Below are positions 16,878-25,576 of a DNA stretch of 64,000 bases, piece by piece (the stretch's first letter is position 1; each line of letters begins with the position of its first letter). A program made the translations under genes and the position numbers. This DNA is from Promicromonospora sp. AC04 (GTDB lineage Bacteria; Actinomycetota; Actinomycetes; Actinomycetales; Cellulomonadaceae), in NCBI RefSeq assembly GCF_003058225.1, contig NZ_QBUG01000009.1, forward strand, positions 62,001-126,000, given 5' to 3'. A model generated the notes under the pieces. That model was not told where the DNA came from, searched no databases, and worked only from the letters and a program-made list of their open reading frames with translations.

Positions 16878-17936
16878 TCAGCTCGATGCTCCGCGTCGTG
16901 CGCGGACTGCTTCCTCGGCATCCCAGAGGGCTCGGTAGTAGGTGGTGCGCTCGGGGTCCGGCGCGACGCCGTACGCGGCAAGCACCAGCGGCTCCAGGCC
17001 GGGGCCGTAGCGGCGGGTGACGCTGCGCGTGGTGACCGCGATGTCGGACCAGCGGTCCGCCACGCCCAGGTCGCCGACGTCGACGTGGGCCGCGAACCGG
17101 CCGACATGGTCGAGGAGCGTGTTCGGCACCGTGGCGTCGCCGTGACACACGACGAACCGGTCGACCGGCGGCGGGCTCCCGAGGGCCGTGCGGATCGCGG
17201 CGCGCTCCGTCGCGGCCAGCGGAGCCGTCGGGTCGGTCGCGAGCGCGGTGACGCGCATCTGCGCCGTGCGGACGAACGGGCAGGTGTCCGTGGGAAGCGC
17301 ATCGTGGAAGCGGCGCAGCCCCACGCCGACGGCGATCGCCGAGCGTTTCGCCAGGGCGCGCCACCGGGGCTCGATGGCCGACGTCGCCACCGCACCGTCG
17401 ACCTCCACGGCCTCGGTGAGCAGCCAGGAGCCGCGCGCGTCGCGTCCGACGTCGAGCACACGCGGGACGTCGGTGAACGAGCCGGCCCAGATCAGACGGT
17501 CGGCCTCGGCGACCGGATCCGGGCAGGCCGCGGCGTGGGGGACCCACTTGAGGTACGAGCTCGGGCCGTTCGGCTTTGCCGGGTTCCGACTCACGGGGCT
17601 GGGCCCCGCTGTGCTGGGTCTAGCGGTGCTCGTCCCCGCCGTGCCGGGTCTTGTGGTGCTGGGCCTTGCGGTGTTCGGTTCGGCCGAGCTGCGCTGCGCC
17701 GCGTTCAGCTGGGACAGGCGTCGAGCATGCGCGGGATCGGACCAGCGCGCGGACCTGCCCACCGGATCGGGGCCTGGAACTCGTCCTCGACCCTCGAGCC
17801 GGACCGTGAGACCGCCGTACTCGTTGCGCCACACGGGAACCACCGTCGCCCCGGACCGTAGCCTTCCGGCCAGGGTATGCACGACGGGCGGTACTTCGAC
17901 GGGCGTCGGACCGATGCCGACGAGCGCGCTCGACAC
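16878..17936 (-). CDS. Aminoglycoside phosphotransferase (APH)-family protein 2, with repeat insert
   Basis: A 352-residue paralogue of the previous protein. Active-site loops are VVCHGDATVPNTLL (Asp 267, Asn 272) and HVDVGDLGVADRW (Asp 286). It is longer because residues 78-125 are an inserted low-complexity run of five-residue units such as ARPST and AGPSP, encoded by 15-base repeats; this lies between the first N-lobe strands and the ATP-binding SSYLKWVP. The GTG start has GGAGG seven bases upstream. Substrate unknown. The gap of about 270 bases to the next gene shows no supported gene. Confidence 0.82.
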   Translation of the reverse strand: MSSALVGIGPTPVEVPPVVHTLAGRLRSGATVVPVWRNEYGGLTVRLEGRGRVPGPDPVGRSARWSDPAHARRLSQLNAAQRSSAEPNTARPSTTRPGTAGTSTARPSTAGPSPVSRNPAKPNGPSSYLKWVPHAAACPDPVAEADRLIWAGSFTDVPRVLDVGRDARGSWLLTEAVEVDGAVATSAIEPRWRALAKRSAIAVGVGLRRFHDALPTDTCPFVRTAQMRVTALATDPTAPLAATERAAIRTALGSPPPVDRFVVCHGDATVPNTLLDHVGRFAAHVDVGDLGVADRWSDIAVTTRSVTRRYGPGLEPLVLAAYGVAPDPERTTYYRALWDAEEAVRARRGASS

Positions 17937-18083
17937 AGGAATATCCTCCCATAGAGCGGGTGAAAAAGTGCTCCTGATTCGAGGCGCTCGCGGGCACTGG
18001 GCAACACGGCGAGGCCGGGCACCCGGCGCGCGGATCGGCGTCGGGCACCCGGCCTCGGCCAGAGCTGGTCGGCCTGAGCTGGG

Positions 18084-18707
18084 TCAGACGGCGCTGAAGG
18101 TGCCCCGCGCGCCCAGGACGGTCGGAAGCTGCTCTGCGTCCGCGTCCGCCGCGGCGGCGCCGGTCACGGTGACGTCGACGCACTGGTAGAAGGCGTTGAC
18201 GGTGTTGGCAATGTTCCAGCGGGCGAAGATCGTGTGGTCACCGGCGGGCAGGCCGGTCAGGGTGTGCTCGACGGTCGCGCCGGGCTGGGCGCCGCCGTCG
18301 TCCACGGTCTTGAAGAGCTGGCCGTCCACGAAGTACTCCCACGTCGATGTGGCGTGCTGTGCCGTGAGCTGCCAGCGGAAAGTGGTGTCGCCGCTGATGG
18401 TGGTGCGCGGCCACGGGAGCGAGTCGTTGTCGACCACGGTGAAGGAGCTGCCACCGGAACACTCCATCGAGCCCTTCGGGGCTTCGACGCTCTGTGGCTC
18501 GTACTGGAGGCCGCCGCAGTCGAAGCTGACGGTGCCCTTGGCGCAGTGGTCCGCGCGGCTCGGCGGGCTGGTGATCCAGCCGTGGGCCTGTGCCTGCGGG
18601 AGCAGCGCGCTCGGGGTGGCGACGAGGAACGCCGCCACAAGTGCCATGGTCGCGAGGGCGGAGAGCAGGAGTCGGGTCTGCGGGCTGGCTGAGCGTGCAC
18701 GATTCAC
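18084..18707 (-). CDS. AA10 lytic polysaccharide monooxygenase 1 (secreted)
   Basis: A 207-residue exported copper enzyme that oxidatively cleaves chitin or cellulose. The signal peptide ends AQA before H42, which becomes the N-terminal His of the copper brace (HGWITSPPSR); the second brace His is H118 in LTAQHATSTWEYFV. Family cysteines and PQSVEAPKG are present. It is a lone catalytic domain without a binding module. The GTG at 18707 is preferred because GGAAGG lies eight bases upstream and the signal peptide then has normal length. It is closely related to the next gene, a tandem duplication. Confidence 0.92.
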   Translation of the reverse strand: MNRARSASPQTRLLLSALATMALVAAFLVATPSALLPQAQAHGWITSPPSRADHCAKGTVSFDCGGLQYEPQSVEAPKGSMECSGGSSFTVVDNDSLPWPRTTISGDTTFRWQLTAQHATSTWEYFVDGQLFKTVDDGGAQPGATVEHTLTGLPAGDHTIFARWNIANTVNAFYQCVDVTVTGAAAADADAEQLPTVLGARGTFSAV

Positions 18708-18892
18708 GGTTGTTGCCTTCCGTCTTGCGGGCGTGGGCTCGCGGTGCGGGTTCGGCCCGAAGGTGTGGGCCGGCCGCGCCGGGTGAAATTTGCTGTGGTC
18801 ATCGAACCTAGGAAATGTTCGCTTTGCTGACAATGAGGGTGAATTCGTACGCGGTTCCCCGTATTTCTCGGCTGGACGCTCCGCTCAGCCTT

Positions 18893-19010
18893 CGAGTCGG
18901 CCCCCGAGTCGGCCCCCGAGTCGGCCCCCGATTCGGCGTCGCAGTCGGCTCAGACGGCCTCGGAGCCAGCCTCGGAGTCGGACTCCAGGTCGGCTTCGAA
19001 GCCGGCCTCG
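18893..19010. repeat. Degenerate 12-base tandem repeat tract
   Basis: At least three exact copies of GTCGGCCCCCGA in tandem, decaying into GTCGG/CTCGG-spaced sequence toward the palindrome. Noncoding. Confidence 0.8.
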
Positions 19011-19017
19011 GAGAACG

Positions 19018-19059
19018 CACGAACGGCTGGTGTCCGACGTCGGACACCAGCCGTTCGTG
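19018..19059. terminator. Perfect 42-base palindrome downstream of LPMO 2
   Basis: Arms of 21 bases meet with no unpaired loop base. It lies about 60 bases after the stop of the second LPMO gene and upstream of LPMO 1, so it probably terminates LPMO 2 transcription; as DNA it could also be a protein-binding dyad. Confidence 0.8.
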
Positions 19060-19117
19060 TTGCCTGCGTGTTGCTCACGGGCTGCCGAGGCAGCCCCTCA
19101 CAGGTGTGCGCCAGCCC

Positions 19118-19753
19118 TCACAGGTGCGCCGCCAGCAGGCGTCCTCCTGCGTTCGATTGCCGCTCGGCGTCGACCGCGGTCGTGCCCGCGCTCGCGCTGC
19201 TGCCGCCGCCGACGTTCACGTCCATGCAGGCGTAGAACGCCATGGCGGTGTCGTACACGTTCCACCGGGCGAGGATCGTGTGATTGCCGCTCGGCAGGCC
19301 CGACAGCGTGTGGGTGACGGTCGCGGGCGGCGTGGCGCCGTTGTCGTTCACCGTCTTGAAGAGCTGCCCGTCCACGAAGTACTCCCAGCTGAGAGTGCGG
19401 TGGAAGGCCGTGAGGGTCCACTGGAAGGTGTGGGTGCTGCTGATGCTCGTGCGCGGCCAGGCGAGCGAGCCGTTGTCGAGCGTGGTGAAGCGGCTGCCTC
19501 CTGAGCAGAGCATGGACCCCTTCGGAGCCTCGACGCTCTGCGGCTCCCATTCGACGCCGTTGCAGGTCCAGCTCACAGTCCGCTTGGCGCAATGGTCCTG
19601 CCGGCTCGGGGGAGAGACGACCCAGCCGTGGGCCTCGGCCGTGGGCGTCAGGGCGCTCGGTGCGGCGACCAGCGCCGCCAGGGTCAGGGCCAGGACGGCG
19701 AAGACGCCGAGTACGACTCTGGCGGCGGGCGTACGCAGTGCGGTGACTCTCAT
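19118..19753 (-). CDS. AA10 lytic polysaccharide monooxygenase 2 (secreted)
   Basis: A 211-residue paralogue of the preceding LPMO. Signal peptide ends AEA before H42 (HGWVVSPPSRQDHC); second copper His is H118 in LTAFHRTLSWEYFV. Residue spacing is identical to that in LPMO 1 through residue 130, so the pair arose by duplication. The ATG at 19753 has GAGGTGAG upstream. After the catalytic core it has a short Gly/Ser/Ala tail and no binding domain. Separate promoters and a strong palindrome between the genes suggest independent transcription. Confidence 0.92.
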   Translation of the reverse strand: MRVTALRTPAARVVLGVFAVLALTLAALVAAPSALTPTAEAHGWVVSPPSRQDHCAKRTVSWTCNGVEWEPQSVEAPKGSMLCSGGSRFTTLDNGSLAWPRTSISSTHTFQWTLTAFHRTLSWEYFVDGQLFKTVNDNGATPPATVTHTLSGLPSGNHTILARWNVYDTAMAFYACMDVNVGGGSSASAGTTAVDAERQSNAGGRLLAAHL

Positions 19754-19893
19754 GGGGCTCACCTCGTGATGTGAAGTTGGAAATTTCCTGGAGTACTCCT
19801 GTGTGCTGGGTGTGGCCGTGCTGAAGTGCTGTCTCGACGCTAGAAAGCGGAGGTCCTGGCGACAAGTAGGGCAACTACGTACGCGCAGGGTCC

Positions 19894-21000
19894 CTAACGG
19901 GCGGTGGTGAGCGCCGTGTCGCAGACCTCGACGAGCCGATGACGGAGACCGTCGGACCGCCTCGCGTAGTCGCGCTGCCGCCGCACGTACTCCGCCTTGC
20001 CCCGCGGCGTCTCGATCTCGATGGCCGCGACGCCGTACCCGGACACGTCGTACGGGGAGGCGGCCATATCGGTCCACCGGATGTCGCGAGCCAGCTCGAA
20101 CGCGTCGAGCAGCAGATCCCCGGGCACGGCGGGGCCGAGCTTGAGGCACCACTTGTAGAGATCCATGTTGGCGTGCAGGCAGCCGGGCTGCTCCATGCCG
20201 ACCTGCGCGGCGCGCGTGGGCTGGAGCTCGTTGCGCGACGTCGCCTCCGGCGTGAAGAACCGGAACGCGTCGAAGTGCGAGCAGCGGACGGGGTTCGCCT
20301 CGACGACGGCGTCGGTGCCGGCGTGCCCGAGCCGTAGCGGCAGCGGGTGCCGCTGGTCGCGGCCCGCCTCCCGGTCTCGGTAGACCATTGCCCACTCGTG
20401 CAGCCCGAAGCAGCCGAACGTTCCCGGGCGCGACACCGTCGCCGACAGCAGGTCGCGCACGTACCGCACGGCGTCGCCGCGGTCGACGAGGAACGCCTCG
20501 GTGTCGAGCGTGACGGTTTCGAGCGCGCCGGCGTCCGGCCTGACCGTGTCCAGCGGCCCGGTGTCGAGCGCGCCGGTGTCGAGCGCGCCGGTGGTGGGCG
20601 CGACGGCGTCATGCGCCGTGCCGCCGGACCGGGTGGTCCTGTGCCACCGCCACGAGGTGCGGTCGTCCGGATCGGGTCCGTCGGCGGCAGCTCCGGCGTC
20701 GGACGCTCCCGCGCCGGGCACGTCCCCGCCGTCGGGCAGCGCGAGGGCGACGCCCACGCCCGGGTGCCAGCGGCGCAGGTGGGCGATCCGCGTGGGGTAG
20801 TAGGTGAAGAGGAAGTCCTCGATCGCGTGCTTGCGGCCGGCCGCGCGGGCCGCGCGCCAGACCGCGGTGAGCGCATCCGCACGCTCGGCGTGCGCCGCCG
20901 CGAGGGGCAGCCACTCCTCGGGGAGCAGCGCGTCACCGGTTCGGCGCAGGACGGCGCCGCGCGCACCGGGCGCGGTCGGCCCACCGAGGACTGTGCTCAC
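19894..21000 (-). CDS. Conserved actinobacterial protein, often labelled 3-methyladenine DNA glycosylase
   Basis: A 368-residue protein. The visible conserved parts are IEDFLFTYYPTRIAHLRRWH near residues 59-78, GCFGLHEWAMVYR, and PGCLHANMDLYKW near the C-terminus. I recall this family as commonly annotated 3-methyladenine DNA glycosylase, but I see no HhH-GPD or AAG signature, so the name is doubtful. Residues about 125-170 carry an inserted repeat (GALDTGALDTGPLDT) from 15-base DNA repeats. The GTG start at 21000 is leaderless (TACCCT six bases upstream). Divergent from an aldo/keto reductase. Confidence 0.7.
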   Translation of the reverse strand: MSTVLGGPTAPGARGAVLRRTGDALLPEEWLPLAAAHAERADALTAVWRAARAAGRKHAIEDFLFTYYPTRIAHLRRWHPGVGVALALPDGGDVPGAGASDAGAAADGPDPDDRTSWRWHRTTRSGGTAHDAVAPTTGALDTGALDTGPLDTVRPDAGALETVTLDTEAFLVDRGDAVRYVRDLLSATVSRPGTFGCFGLHEWAMVYRDREAGRDQRHPLPLRLGHAGTDAVVEANPVRCSHFDAFRFFTPEATSRNELQPTRAAQVGMEQPGCLHANMDLYKWCLKLGPAVPGDLLLDAFELARDIRWTDMAASPYDVSGYGVAAIEIETPRGKAEYVRRQRDYARRSDGLRHRLVEVCDTALTTAR

Positions 21001-21006
21001 CGGTCC

Positions 21007-21012
21007 AGGGTA
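21007..21012 (-). promoter_or_regulatory. -10 element of a leaderless transcript
   Basis: TACCCT on the minus strand, six bases before the GTG at 21000. Confidence 0.6.
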
Positions 21013-21074
21013 CGGCGGGCGCGGCCCGCTCCCCGGTGAGCGACCGGGTGGCGGAAGCCCTCCGGGAGCCGTCG

Positions 21075-21080
21075 TAAGGT
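21075..21080 (+). promoter_or_regulatory. -10 element of a leaderless transcript (aldo/keto reductase)
   Basis: TAAGGT, six bases before the ATG at 21087; with the element at 21007 it makes a divergent leaderless pair. Confidence 0.6.
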
Positions 21081-21086
21081 GCGGGC

Positions 21087-22052
21087 ATGTCCGACCTTCC
21101 TCTGCGCCGCCTCGGGCGCTCCGGCCTGTCCGTTCCCGTCGTCGGCCTGGGGTGCAACAACCTCGGCCGCACCGGCACCGCCACCGAGACCGGGGAGGGT
21201 GCGACGGCCCTGGTCGACGCCGCGATCGACGCCGGCGTGACCTTCTTCGACACCGCCGACCGGTACGGCGTCCGTCCCGGCCTGTCCGAGGAGCTGCTCG
21301 GCGCCGCGCTCAAGGGCCGGCGGGACGACGTGCTGGTCGCCACGAAGTTCGGGCTCGACATGCGCGGCGTGAACGGGGCGGACTTCGGGGCCCGCGGCTC
21401 GCGCCGGTACATCGTGCGGGCCGCGGAGGAGTCGCTGCGCCGGCTCGGCACGGACTGGATCGATCTGTACCAGCTGCACACGCCCGACCCGGCGACCCCG
21501 ATCGACGAGACGCTCGCCGCGCTCGACGACCTGGTCCGTTCCGGCAAGGTCCGCTACGTGGGCCACTCGAACTTCAAGGGCTGGCAGGTGGCGGACGCCG
21601 AGCACGTGGCCCGGTCGATGGGTTCCGGCACCCGGTTCGTCTCCGCGCAGAACCACTACTCGCTGCTGGCCCGCGGCGTGGAGCATGAGGTGCTGCCCGC
21701 GGCGAAGGCGTACGGGATCGGCGTCCTGCCGTACTTTCCCCTGGCGAACGGCCTGCTCACCGGCAAGTACTCGGGCGGCGCCCGGCCCGACGGTTCCCGC
21801 CTGGTGACCTCGAAGCGCGACCTGCTGGAGACCGCGCCGTGGGCGGCGCTGGACCGGTTCGGCGAGTTCTGCCGGGAGCGCGGCGTGACCGAGACGACCG
21901 TCGCGTTCTCGTGGCTGCTGTCCCGGCCCGAGGTGACGTCGGTGATCGCGGGGGCCACCCGGCCCGAGCAGGTGCGGGCCAACGCCAGCGCCTGGTCGTG
22001 GACGCCGACGGCGGAGGACCTCGCGGAGCTGGACGAGATCTTCCCGGCCTGA
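21087..22052 (+). CDS. Aldo/keto reductase
   Basis: A 321-residue (beta/alpha)8-barrel NADPH-dependent oxidoreductase. Visible motifs include GLGCNNLGRTG, the catalytic Asp-Tyr pair in FFDTADRYG, the Lys in VLVATKFGLDMRG, the His in IDLYQLHTPDPAT, GHSNFKGWQVADAEH, and the C-terminal cofactor stretch VIAGATRPEQVRANASA. It resembles the group of general aldo/keto reductases related to auxin-induced-protein homologues. Substrate unknown. The ATG is leaderless. It is followed on the same strand, after about 90 bases, by a PhzF-family gene. Confidence 0.92.
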   Translation: MSDLPLRRLGRSGLSVPVVGLGCNNLGRTGTATETGEGATALVDAAIDAGVTFFDTADRYGVRPGLSEELLGAALKGRRDDVLVATKFGLDMRGVNGADFGARGSRRYIVRAAEESLRRLGTDWIDLYQLHTPDPATPIDETLAALDDLVRSGKVRYVGHSNFKGWQVADAEHVARSMGSGTRFVSAQNHYSLLARGVEHEVLPAAKAYGIGVLPYFPLANGLLTGKYSGGARPDGSRLVTSKRDLLETAPWAALDRFGEFCRERGVTETTVAFSWLLSRPEVTSVIAGATRPEQVRANASAWSWTPTAEDLAELDEIFPA

Positions 22053-22145
22053 AGCCCGGCGGAGGTTCGGCTCGCTCGGCTCGGGCTCGGGATCGGCCGA
22101 AGCCCGGGCGGAGCCACCCGCTCCGCGTAGGTAGCGTTGGTCGGT

Positions 22146-23033
22146 ATGAGCCTCCCGTTCCGCCAGGTCAACGTCTTCTCACCGCTTCCGACGGGCGGCA
22201 ACCCCGTCGCCGTCGTGCACGATGCGGAGGGTCTCACCGACGACCAGATGGCCGCGTTCGCCCGGTGGACCAATCTCTCGGAGACCACGTTCCTGCTCGA
22301 CCCGACGGACGCCGGGCGGGCCGCCGGCGCCGACTACCGCGTGCGGATCTGGACGCCTGGCGGCGAGCTGCCGTTCGCCGGGCACCCGACGCTCGGCACC
22401 GCGCACGTCTGGCTGGAGGCCGGGGGCGAACCCGGCGGGCAGGACGTGGTCCAGGAGTGCGGGGTGGGCCTCGTGCGGCTGCGGCGCGACGCCGTCGGCG
22501 ACGGGCACCGGCTGGCCTTCGCGGGCCCGCCCCTGATCCGGTCGGGTGCGGTCGCCGACACCGACGTCGCGCAGATCGCGCGGTCGCTGCGCATCGAGGT
22601 GTCCGACGTCGTCCGCTCGGCCTGGGTCGACAACGGCCCCGGCTGGGTGGCGGTCCAGCTGCGCGACGCCGAGACCGTGCTCGCGCTGGAGCCCGACCTC
22701 GTCGCGATGGGGGACCTGAAGCTCGGCGTGGTCGGCGAGTACGGCGTCGGTGTCGTGGGCGAGTACTCGGCTTTCGACGCCGGGGTCGAGCCCGCCGTTG
22801 AGGTGCGCGCGTTCGTGCCGTCGATCGGCGTGGGGGAGGACCCGGTGACGGGCAGCCTCAACGCAGGCCTCGGGCAGTGGCTCGCCGGGGACGTGCTGCC
22901 GTCGTCGTACATCGCGTCGCAGGGGACGGCGCTGGGCCGCCGCGGCCGTGTGCACGTCGAGAAGCGGCCCGACGGCCAGGTGTGGGTCGGCGGCGACACC
23001 GTCACGACGATCGTCGGTCGGGTGGAGTTCTGA
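22146..23033 (+). CDS. PhzF-family isomerase
   Basis: A 295-residue PhzF/diaminopimelate-epimerase-fold protein. The N-terminal signature FRQVNVFSPLPTGGNPVAVV carries the usual GNP motif; NLSETTFLL provides the conserved catalytic Glu; the C-terminal half has GEDPVTGSLNAGLGQWL. Only PhzF itself has a known role in phenazine synthesis, and no phenazine genes are near, so the substrate is unknown. ATG 22146 is preferred; it lies eight bases after TAGCGT. The last 32 bases overlap the converging membrane protein gene. Confidence 0.88.
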   Translation: MSLPFRQVNVFSPLPTGGNPVAVVHDAEGLTDDQMAAFARWTNLSETTFLLDPTDAGRAAGADYRVRIWTPGGELPFAGHPTLGTAHVWLEAGGEPGGQDVVQECGVGLVRLRRDAVGDGHRLAFAGPPLIRSGAVADTDVAQIARSLRIEVSDVVRSAWVDNGPGWVAVQLRDAETVLALEPDLVAMGDLKLGVVGEYGVGVVGEYSAFDAGVEPAVEVRAFVPSIGVGEDPVTGSLNAGLGQWLAGDVLPSSYIASQGTALGRRGRVHVEKRPDGQVWVGGDTVTTIVGRVEF

Positions 23034-24360
23034 GCGGGTGGTCTGACGTCGGTTCCGGCGCGGTGTCCGGCGTGGTGTCCGGCGCACGTTCCGGTGTCGG
23101 GAACGCCGTCCGCGTGATCCGCGCGAACACACGCTCCAGCGGGCCACGCCCGAACAGCGCCCGCCACAGCGTGGCCGCGGCCAGGGCGCTGAGCACCATC
23201 ACGCCGAGCGGTTCGTTGCTCGGGTAGGTGAGCAGGTCCACGCCGGTGCGGGCCCACCACCAGATGACGACGAGCTGCGCGGAGTAGACCGTCAGCGCCA
23301 TGGCGCCCACGGCGGCCAGCGGGGCGGTCACCGCGAGCACCACCCGCCGCGCGACCTGCCGGGTGCCACGACCGTCGCCCCAGGCACCAGCCGTGCCGCG
23401 GCCCCCGACGAGGAGGCACAGCCCGAGCACGCCGAGGGCGAACCCGCCGGACCCCAGTGCCTCGAACATCGTGTCGTCGTGCGGCCCTTCCAGGTACAGG
23501 CCCGCCAGCGGTGGCCAGGGGTCGGACCACGCGGGGGGCTCCGCGAGGTTCTGGGACAACGTCATGCCGAGCAGCCTGTCGATGGCCTCGAGGCCTCCGG
23601 CGTCGGCGACCAGGGCTGCCGAGGCGACCGAGCTGACGGCGGCGAGCCCGAACCCGCCGGCGACCAGGCCCAGGCGCAGCGTCGGCGACCGCAGGTCGCA
23701 GCGCCCCACCGCCAGCCCGGCGAGCACGTACGCCATCCAGACCAGGGCCGGGTAGTGGCCGGTGAGGAGAAAGTCGGTGGCCGCGCCCGAACCGTCGCGC
23801 GGCGCCTGCAGGCCCGCCCGCGCCAGCGCCTCCGGCCCGTAGTACACGAGGAACGGGCCGATCACCGCGACGATCACCGCGGCGGCAGCGAGCCGCATGG
23901 GCGGCAGGCGCAGGAACGGCAGCGCCAGCACGAAGTACGCGGCGTAGAACCCGAGGATGAGCAGCACGCGCCCCCCGAGCAGGTCGAGCACCGCGACCAG
24001 CGCCAGCAGCAGGACGGCGCGGACGAGGATCCGGGCGCGCGCGGTGCGCATCGCGTCGCCCGTCAGCGGGTTGGCTCCGCCGGTGAACAGCGCCAGGGAC
24101 AGCCCGGCCACGGTGGCGAACAGGATCGACGAGCGGCCGTGCGCCAGGCTCAGCCAGCCCTCCAGCGTGCCGATGTCGTCGGAGGTGACGCCCACGTGCG
24201 CCGTGAACATCCCGAGCACGGCGATCCCCCGGGCGATATCCGCCCCGGGCACCCGACCGGGACCACCGAGCAGGTTGCGGCCCATCCGGTCGAGGGCTCC
24301 CCGGACGGCGCTGCGGGAGGCCGTGGACGACCTTGCTGAGGGCTGGTCAGACGTGGGCAT
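23002..24360 (-). CDS. DUF418/heparan-alpha-glucosaminide acetyltransferase-like membrane protein
   Basis: A 452-residue membrane protein with about ten hydrophobic segments. The first conserved block, GADIARGIAVLGMFTAHVGV near residues 37-56, has the Arg/Gly/His pattern of this acyltransferase-like superfamily. The C-terminal ALFGRGPLERVFARITR is typical of DUF418 proteins. The tail is Pro/Thr/Asp-rich. Acyl transfer is predicted by family resemblance only. The ATG at 24360 is chosen because upstream codons do not look like protein. Its 3' end overlaps PhzF by 32 bases. Confidence 0.75.
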   Translation of the reverse strand: MPTSDQPSARSSTASRSAVRGALDRMGRNLLGGPGRVPGADIARGIAVLGMFTAHVGVTSDDIGTLEGWLSLAHGRSSILFATVAGLSLALFTGGANPLTGDAMRTARARILVRAVLLLALVAVLDLLGGRVLLILGFYAAYFVLALPFLRLPPMRLAAAAVIVAVIGPFLVYYGPEALARAGLQAPRDGSGAATDFLLTGHYPALVWMAYVLAGLAVGRCDLRSPTLRLGLVAGGFGLAAVSSVASAALVADAGGLEAIDRLLGMTLSQNLAEPPAWSDPWPPLAGLYLEGPHDDTMFEALGSGGFALGVLGLCLLVGGRGTAGAWGDGRGTRQVARRVVLAVTAPLAAVGAMALTVYSAQLVVIWWWARTGVDLLTYPSNEPLGVMVLSALAAATLWRALFGRGPLERVFARITRTAFPTPERAPDTTPDTAPEPTSDHPLRTPPDRRSS

Positions 24361-24499
24361 GCGCGAATCATTCCGTGTCGCCGACGCCGATGCGCGCGGG
24401 CCACGCCGTCGGGCCGATCGCCGTCGATATGCCAGGCTACCGCCGGACTGACCGTCCCGAGGGATGAGAACGCAGATGTGCGGCGCCGTGCGGCCCACA

Positions 24500-24505
24500 T
24501 ACAGT
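24500..24505 (+). promoter_or_regulatory. -10 element of a leaderless transcript (methyltransferase)
   Basis: TACAGT, six bases before the ATG at 24512; this favours 24512 over the upstream ATG at 24464. Confidence 0.55.
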
Positions 24506-24511
24506 GCGGCC

Positions 24512-25570
24512 ATGACCGGCAGCGCCAACGAGCACGACATGGCCCGCAGTGACACGCCCAGCCACAAGCTCGGCGACAGGTTCACCGACGCGCCCAGCGA
24601 CAGGCTCAACGACACCGCGAGCGTGGGGACCAGCGGCACGGCCCGCGACCGGGCCAAGCCCGCGGGGACCGACCCGATCGACGCGGTCGACGCGCCGAGC
24701 AGCCGGTCGAGCCTGAACAGCCACGACCAGAACAACCCGGGTGCGGTGAAGGACCTGACCAAGGAGTCCGAGTCGTACACGCACGGGCACCACGAGTCCG
24801 TGCTGCGCTCGCACCGGCGCCGGACGGCGGCCAACTCCGCCGCGTTCCTGCTGCCCCACCTGCTCTCCGACATGACGCTGCTCGACGTCGGCTGCGGGCC
24901 CGGCACCGTCACCGTCGACCTCGCCGAGCGGCTGACGCAGGGCAGCGTCGTCGGCGTGGACGCGTCCGACGACGTGCTGGAGTCCGCCCGCGGCCTGGCC
25001 GACGCGCACGGCACCAAGAACATCAGCTTCGAGCACGCCAACGCGTACGAGCTGCCGTTCGAGGACAACTCGTTCGACGTCGTCTTCGCCCACCAGCTCC
25101 TGCAGCACCTGTCCGACCCGGTCGCCGCCCTGCGCGAGATGAAGCGCGTCGCCAAGCCGGGCGGGTTCGTCGCGGTGCGCGACGCCGACTACGAGGCCAT
25201 GGCCTGGTACCCGGAGTCCGCGGAGCTCACCGAGTGGAACATGCTGTACCACGAGGTCACGCACACCTACGGCTTCGAGCCCGACGCCGGCCGCCGCCTC
25301 GCCTCCTGGGTGCGGGACGCCGGGTTCGACCCCGCCGCCATCGAGCCCGGCGCGAGCGTCTGGTGCTACGCCACCCCCGACGACCGCACCTGGTGGGGCG
25401 GCCTGTGGGCCGAGCGCTGCACCCAGTCCAACTTCGCGGTGCAGGCCAAGGACTCGGCGCTCGCGGACGACGTCGCCCTCGAACAGCTCGCCCAGGGCTG
25501 GCGCGAGTGGGCGGCCGCCCCGGACGGCTGGTTCGCGGTCCTCAACGGCGAGGTCCTGGCCCGCGCGTAA
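24512..25570 (+). CDS. Class I SAM-dependent methyltransferase
   Basis: A 352-residue protein. The first 75 or so residues are hydrophilic and low-complexity. The methyltransferase domain starts near TKESESYTHGHHESVLRSH, with motif I LLDVGCGPGTVTVDLAERL and motif II/III SFEHANAYELPFEDNSFDVV, as in UbiE/Methyltransf_11 enzymes. The following FAHQLLQHLSDPVAALREMK is typical. Acceptor unknown. The start at 24512 is based on the leaderless pattern; the N-terminal extension is unusual, and 24539 is a further possible start. A family A inverted repeat lies seven bases past the stop. Confidence 0.85.
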   Translation: MTGSANEHDMARSDTPSHKLGDRFTDAPSDRLNDTASVGTSGTARDRAKPAGTDPIDAVDAPSSRSSLNSHDQNNPGAVKDLTKESESYTHGHHESVLRSHRRRTAANSAAFLLPHLLSDMTLLDVGCGPGTVTVDLAERLTQGSVVGVDASDDVLESARGLADAHGTKNISFEHANAYELPFEDNSFDVVFAHQLLQHLSDPVAALREMKRVAKPGGFVAVRDADYEAMAWYPESAELTEWNMLYHEVTHTYGFEPDAGRRLASWVRDAGFDPAAIEPGASVWCYATPDDRTWWGGLWAERCTQSNFAVQAKDSALADDVALEQLAQGWREWAAAPDGWFAVLNGEVLARA

Positions 25571-25576
25571 CCCGCT

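Larger units (their letters stand above)
18708..19117. other. 410-base gap between the two LPMO genes
   Basis: I see no gene. It holds an AT-rich stretch near 18788-18860 that probably carries the promoter of LPMO 1, then a tandem repeat tract (18893-19010) and a perfect palindrome (19018-19059). Confidence 0.7.

Noticed and set aside
22146-23033. Phenazine biosynthesis cluster
   Set aside because: Only a PhzF-like protein is present; no other phz genes nearby.
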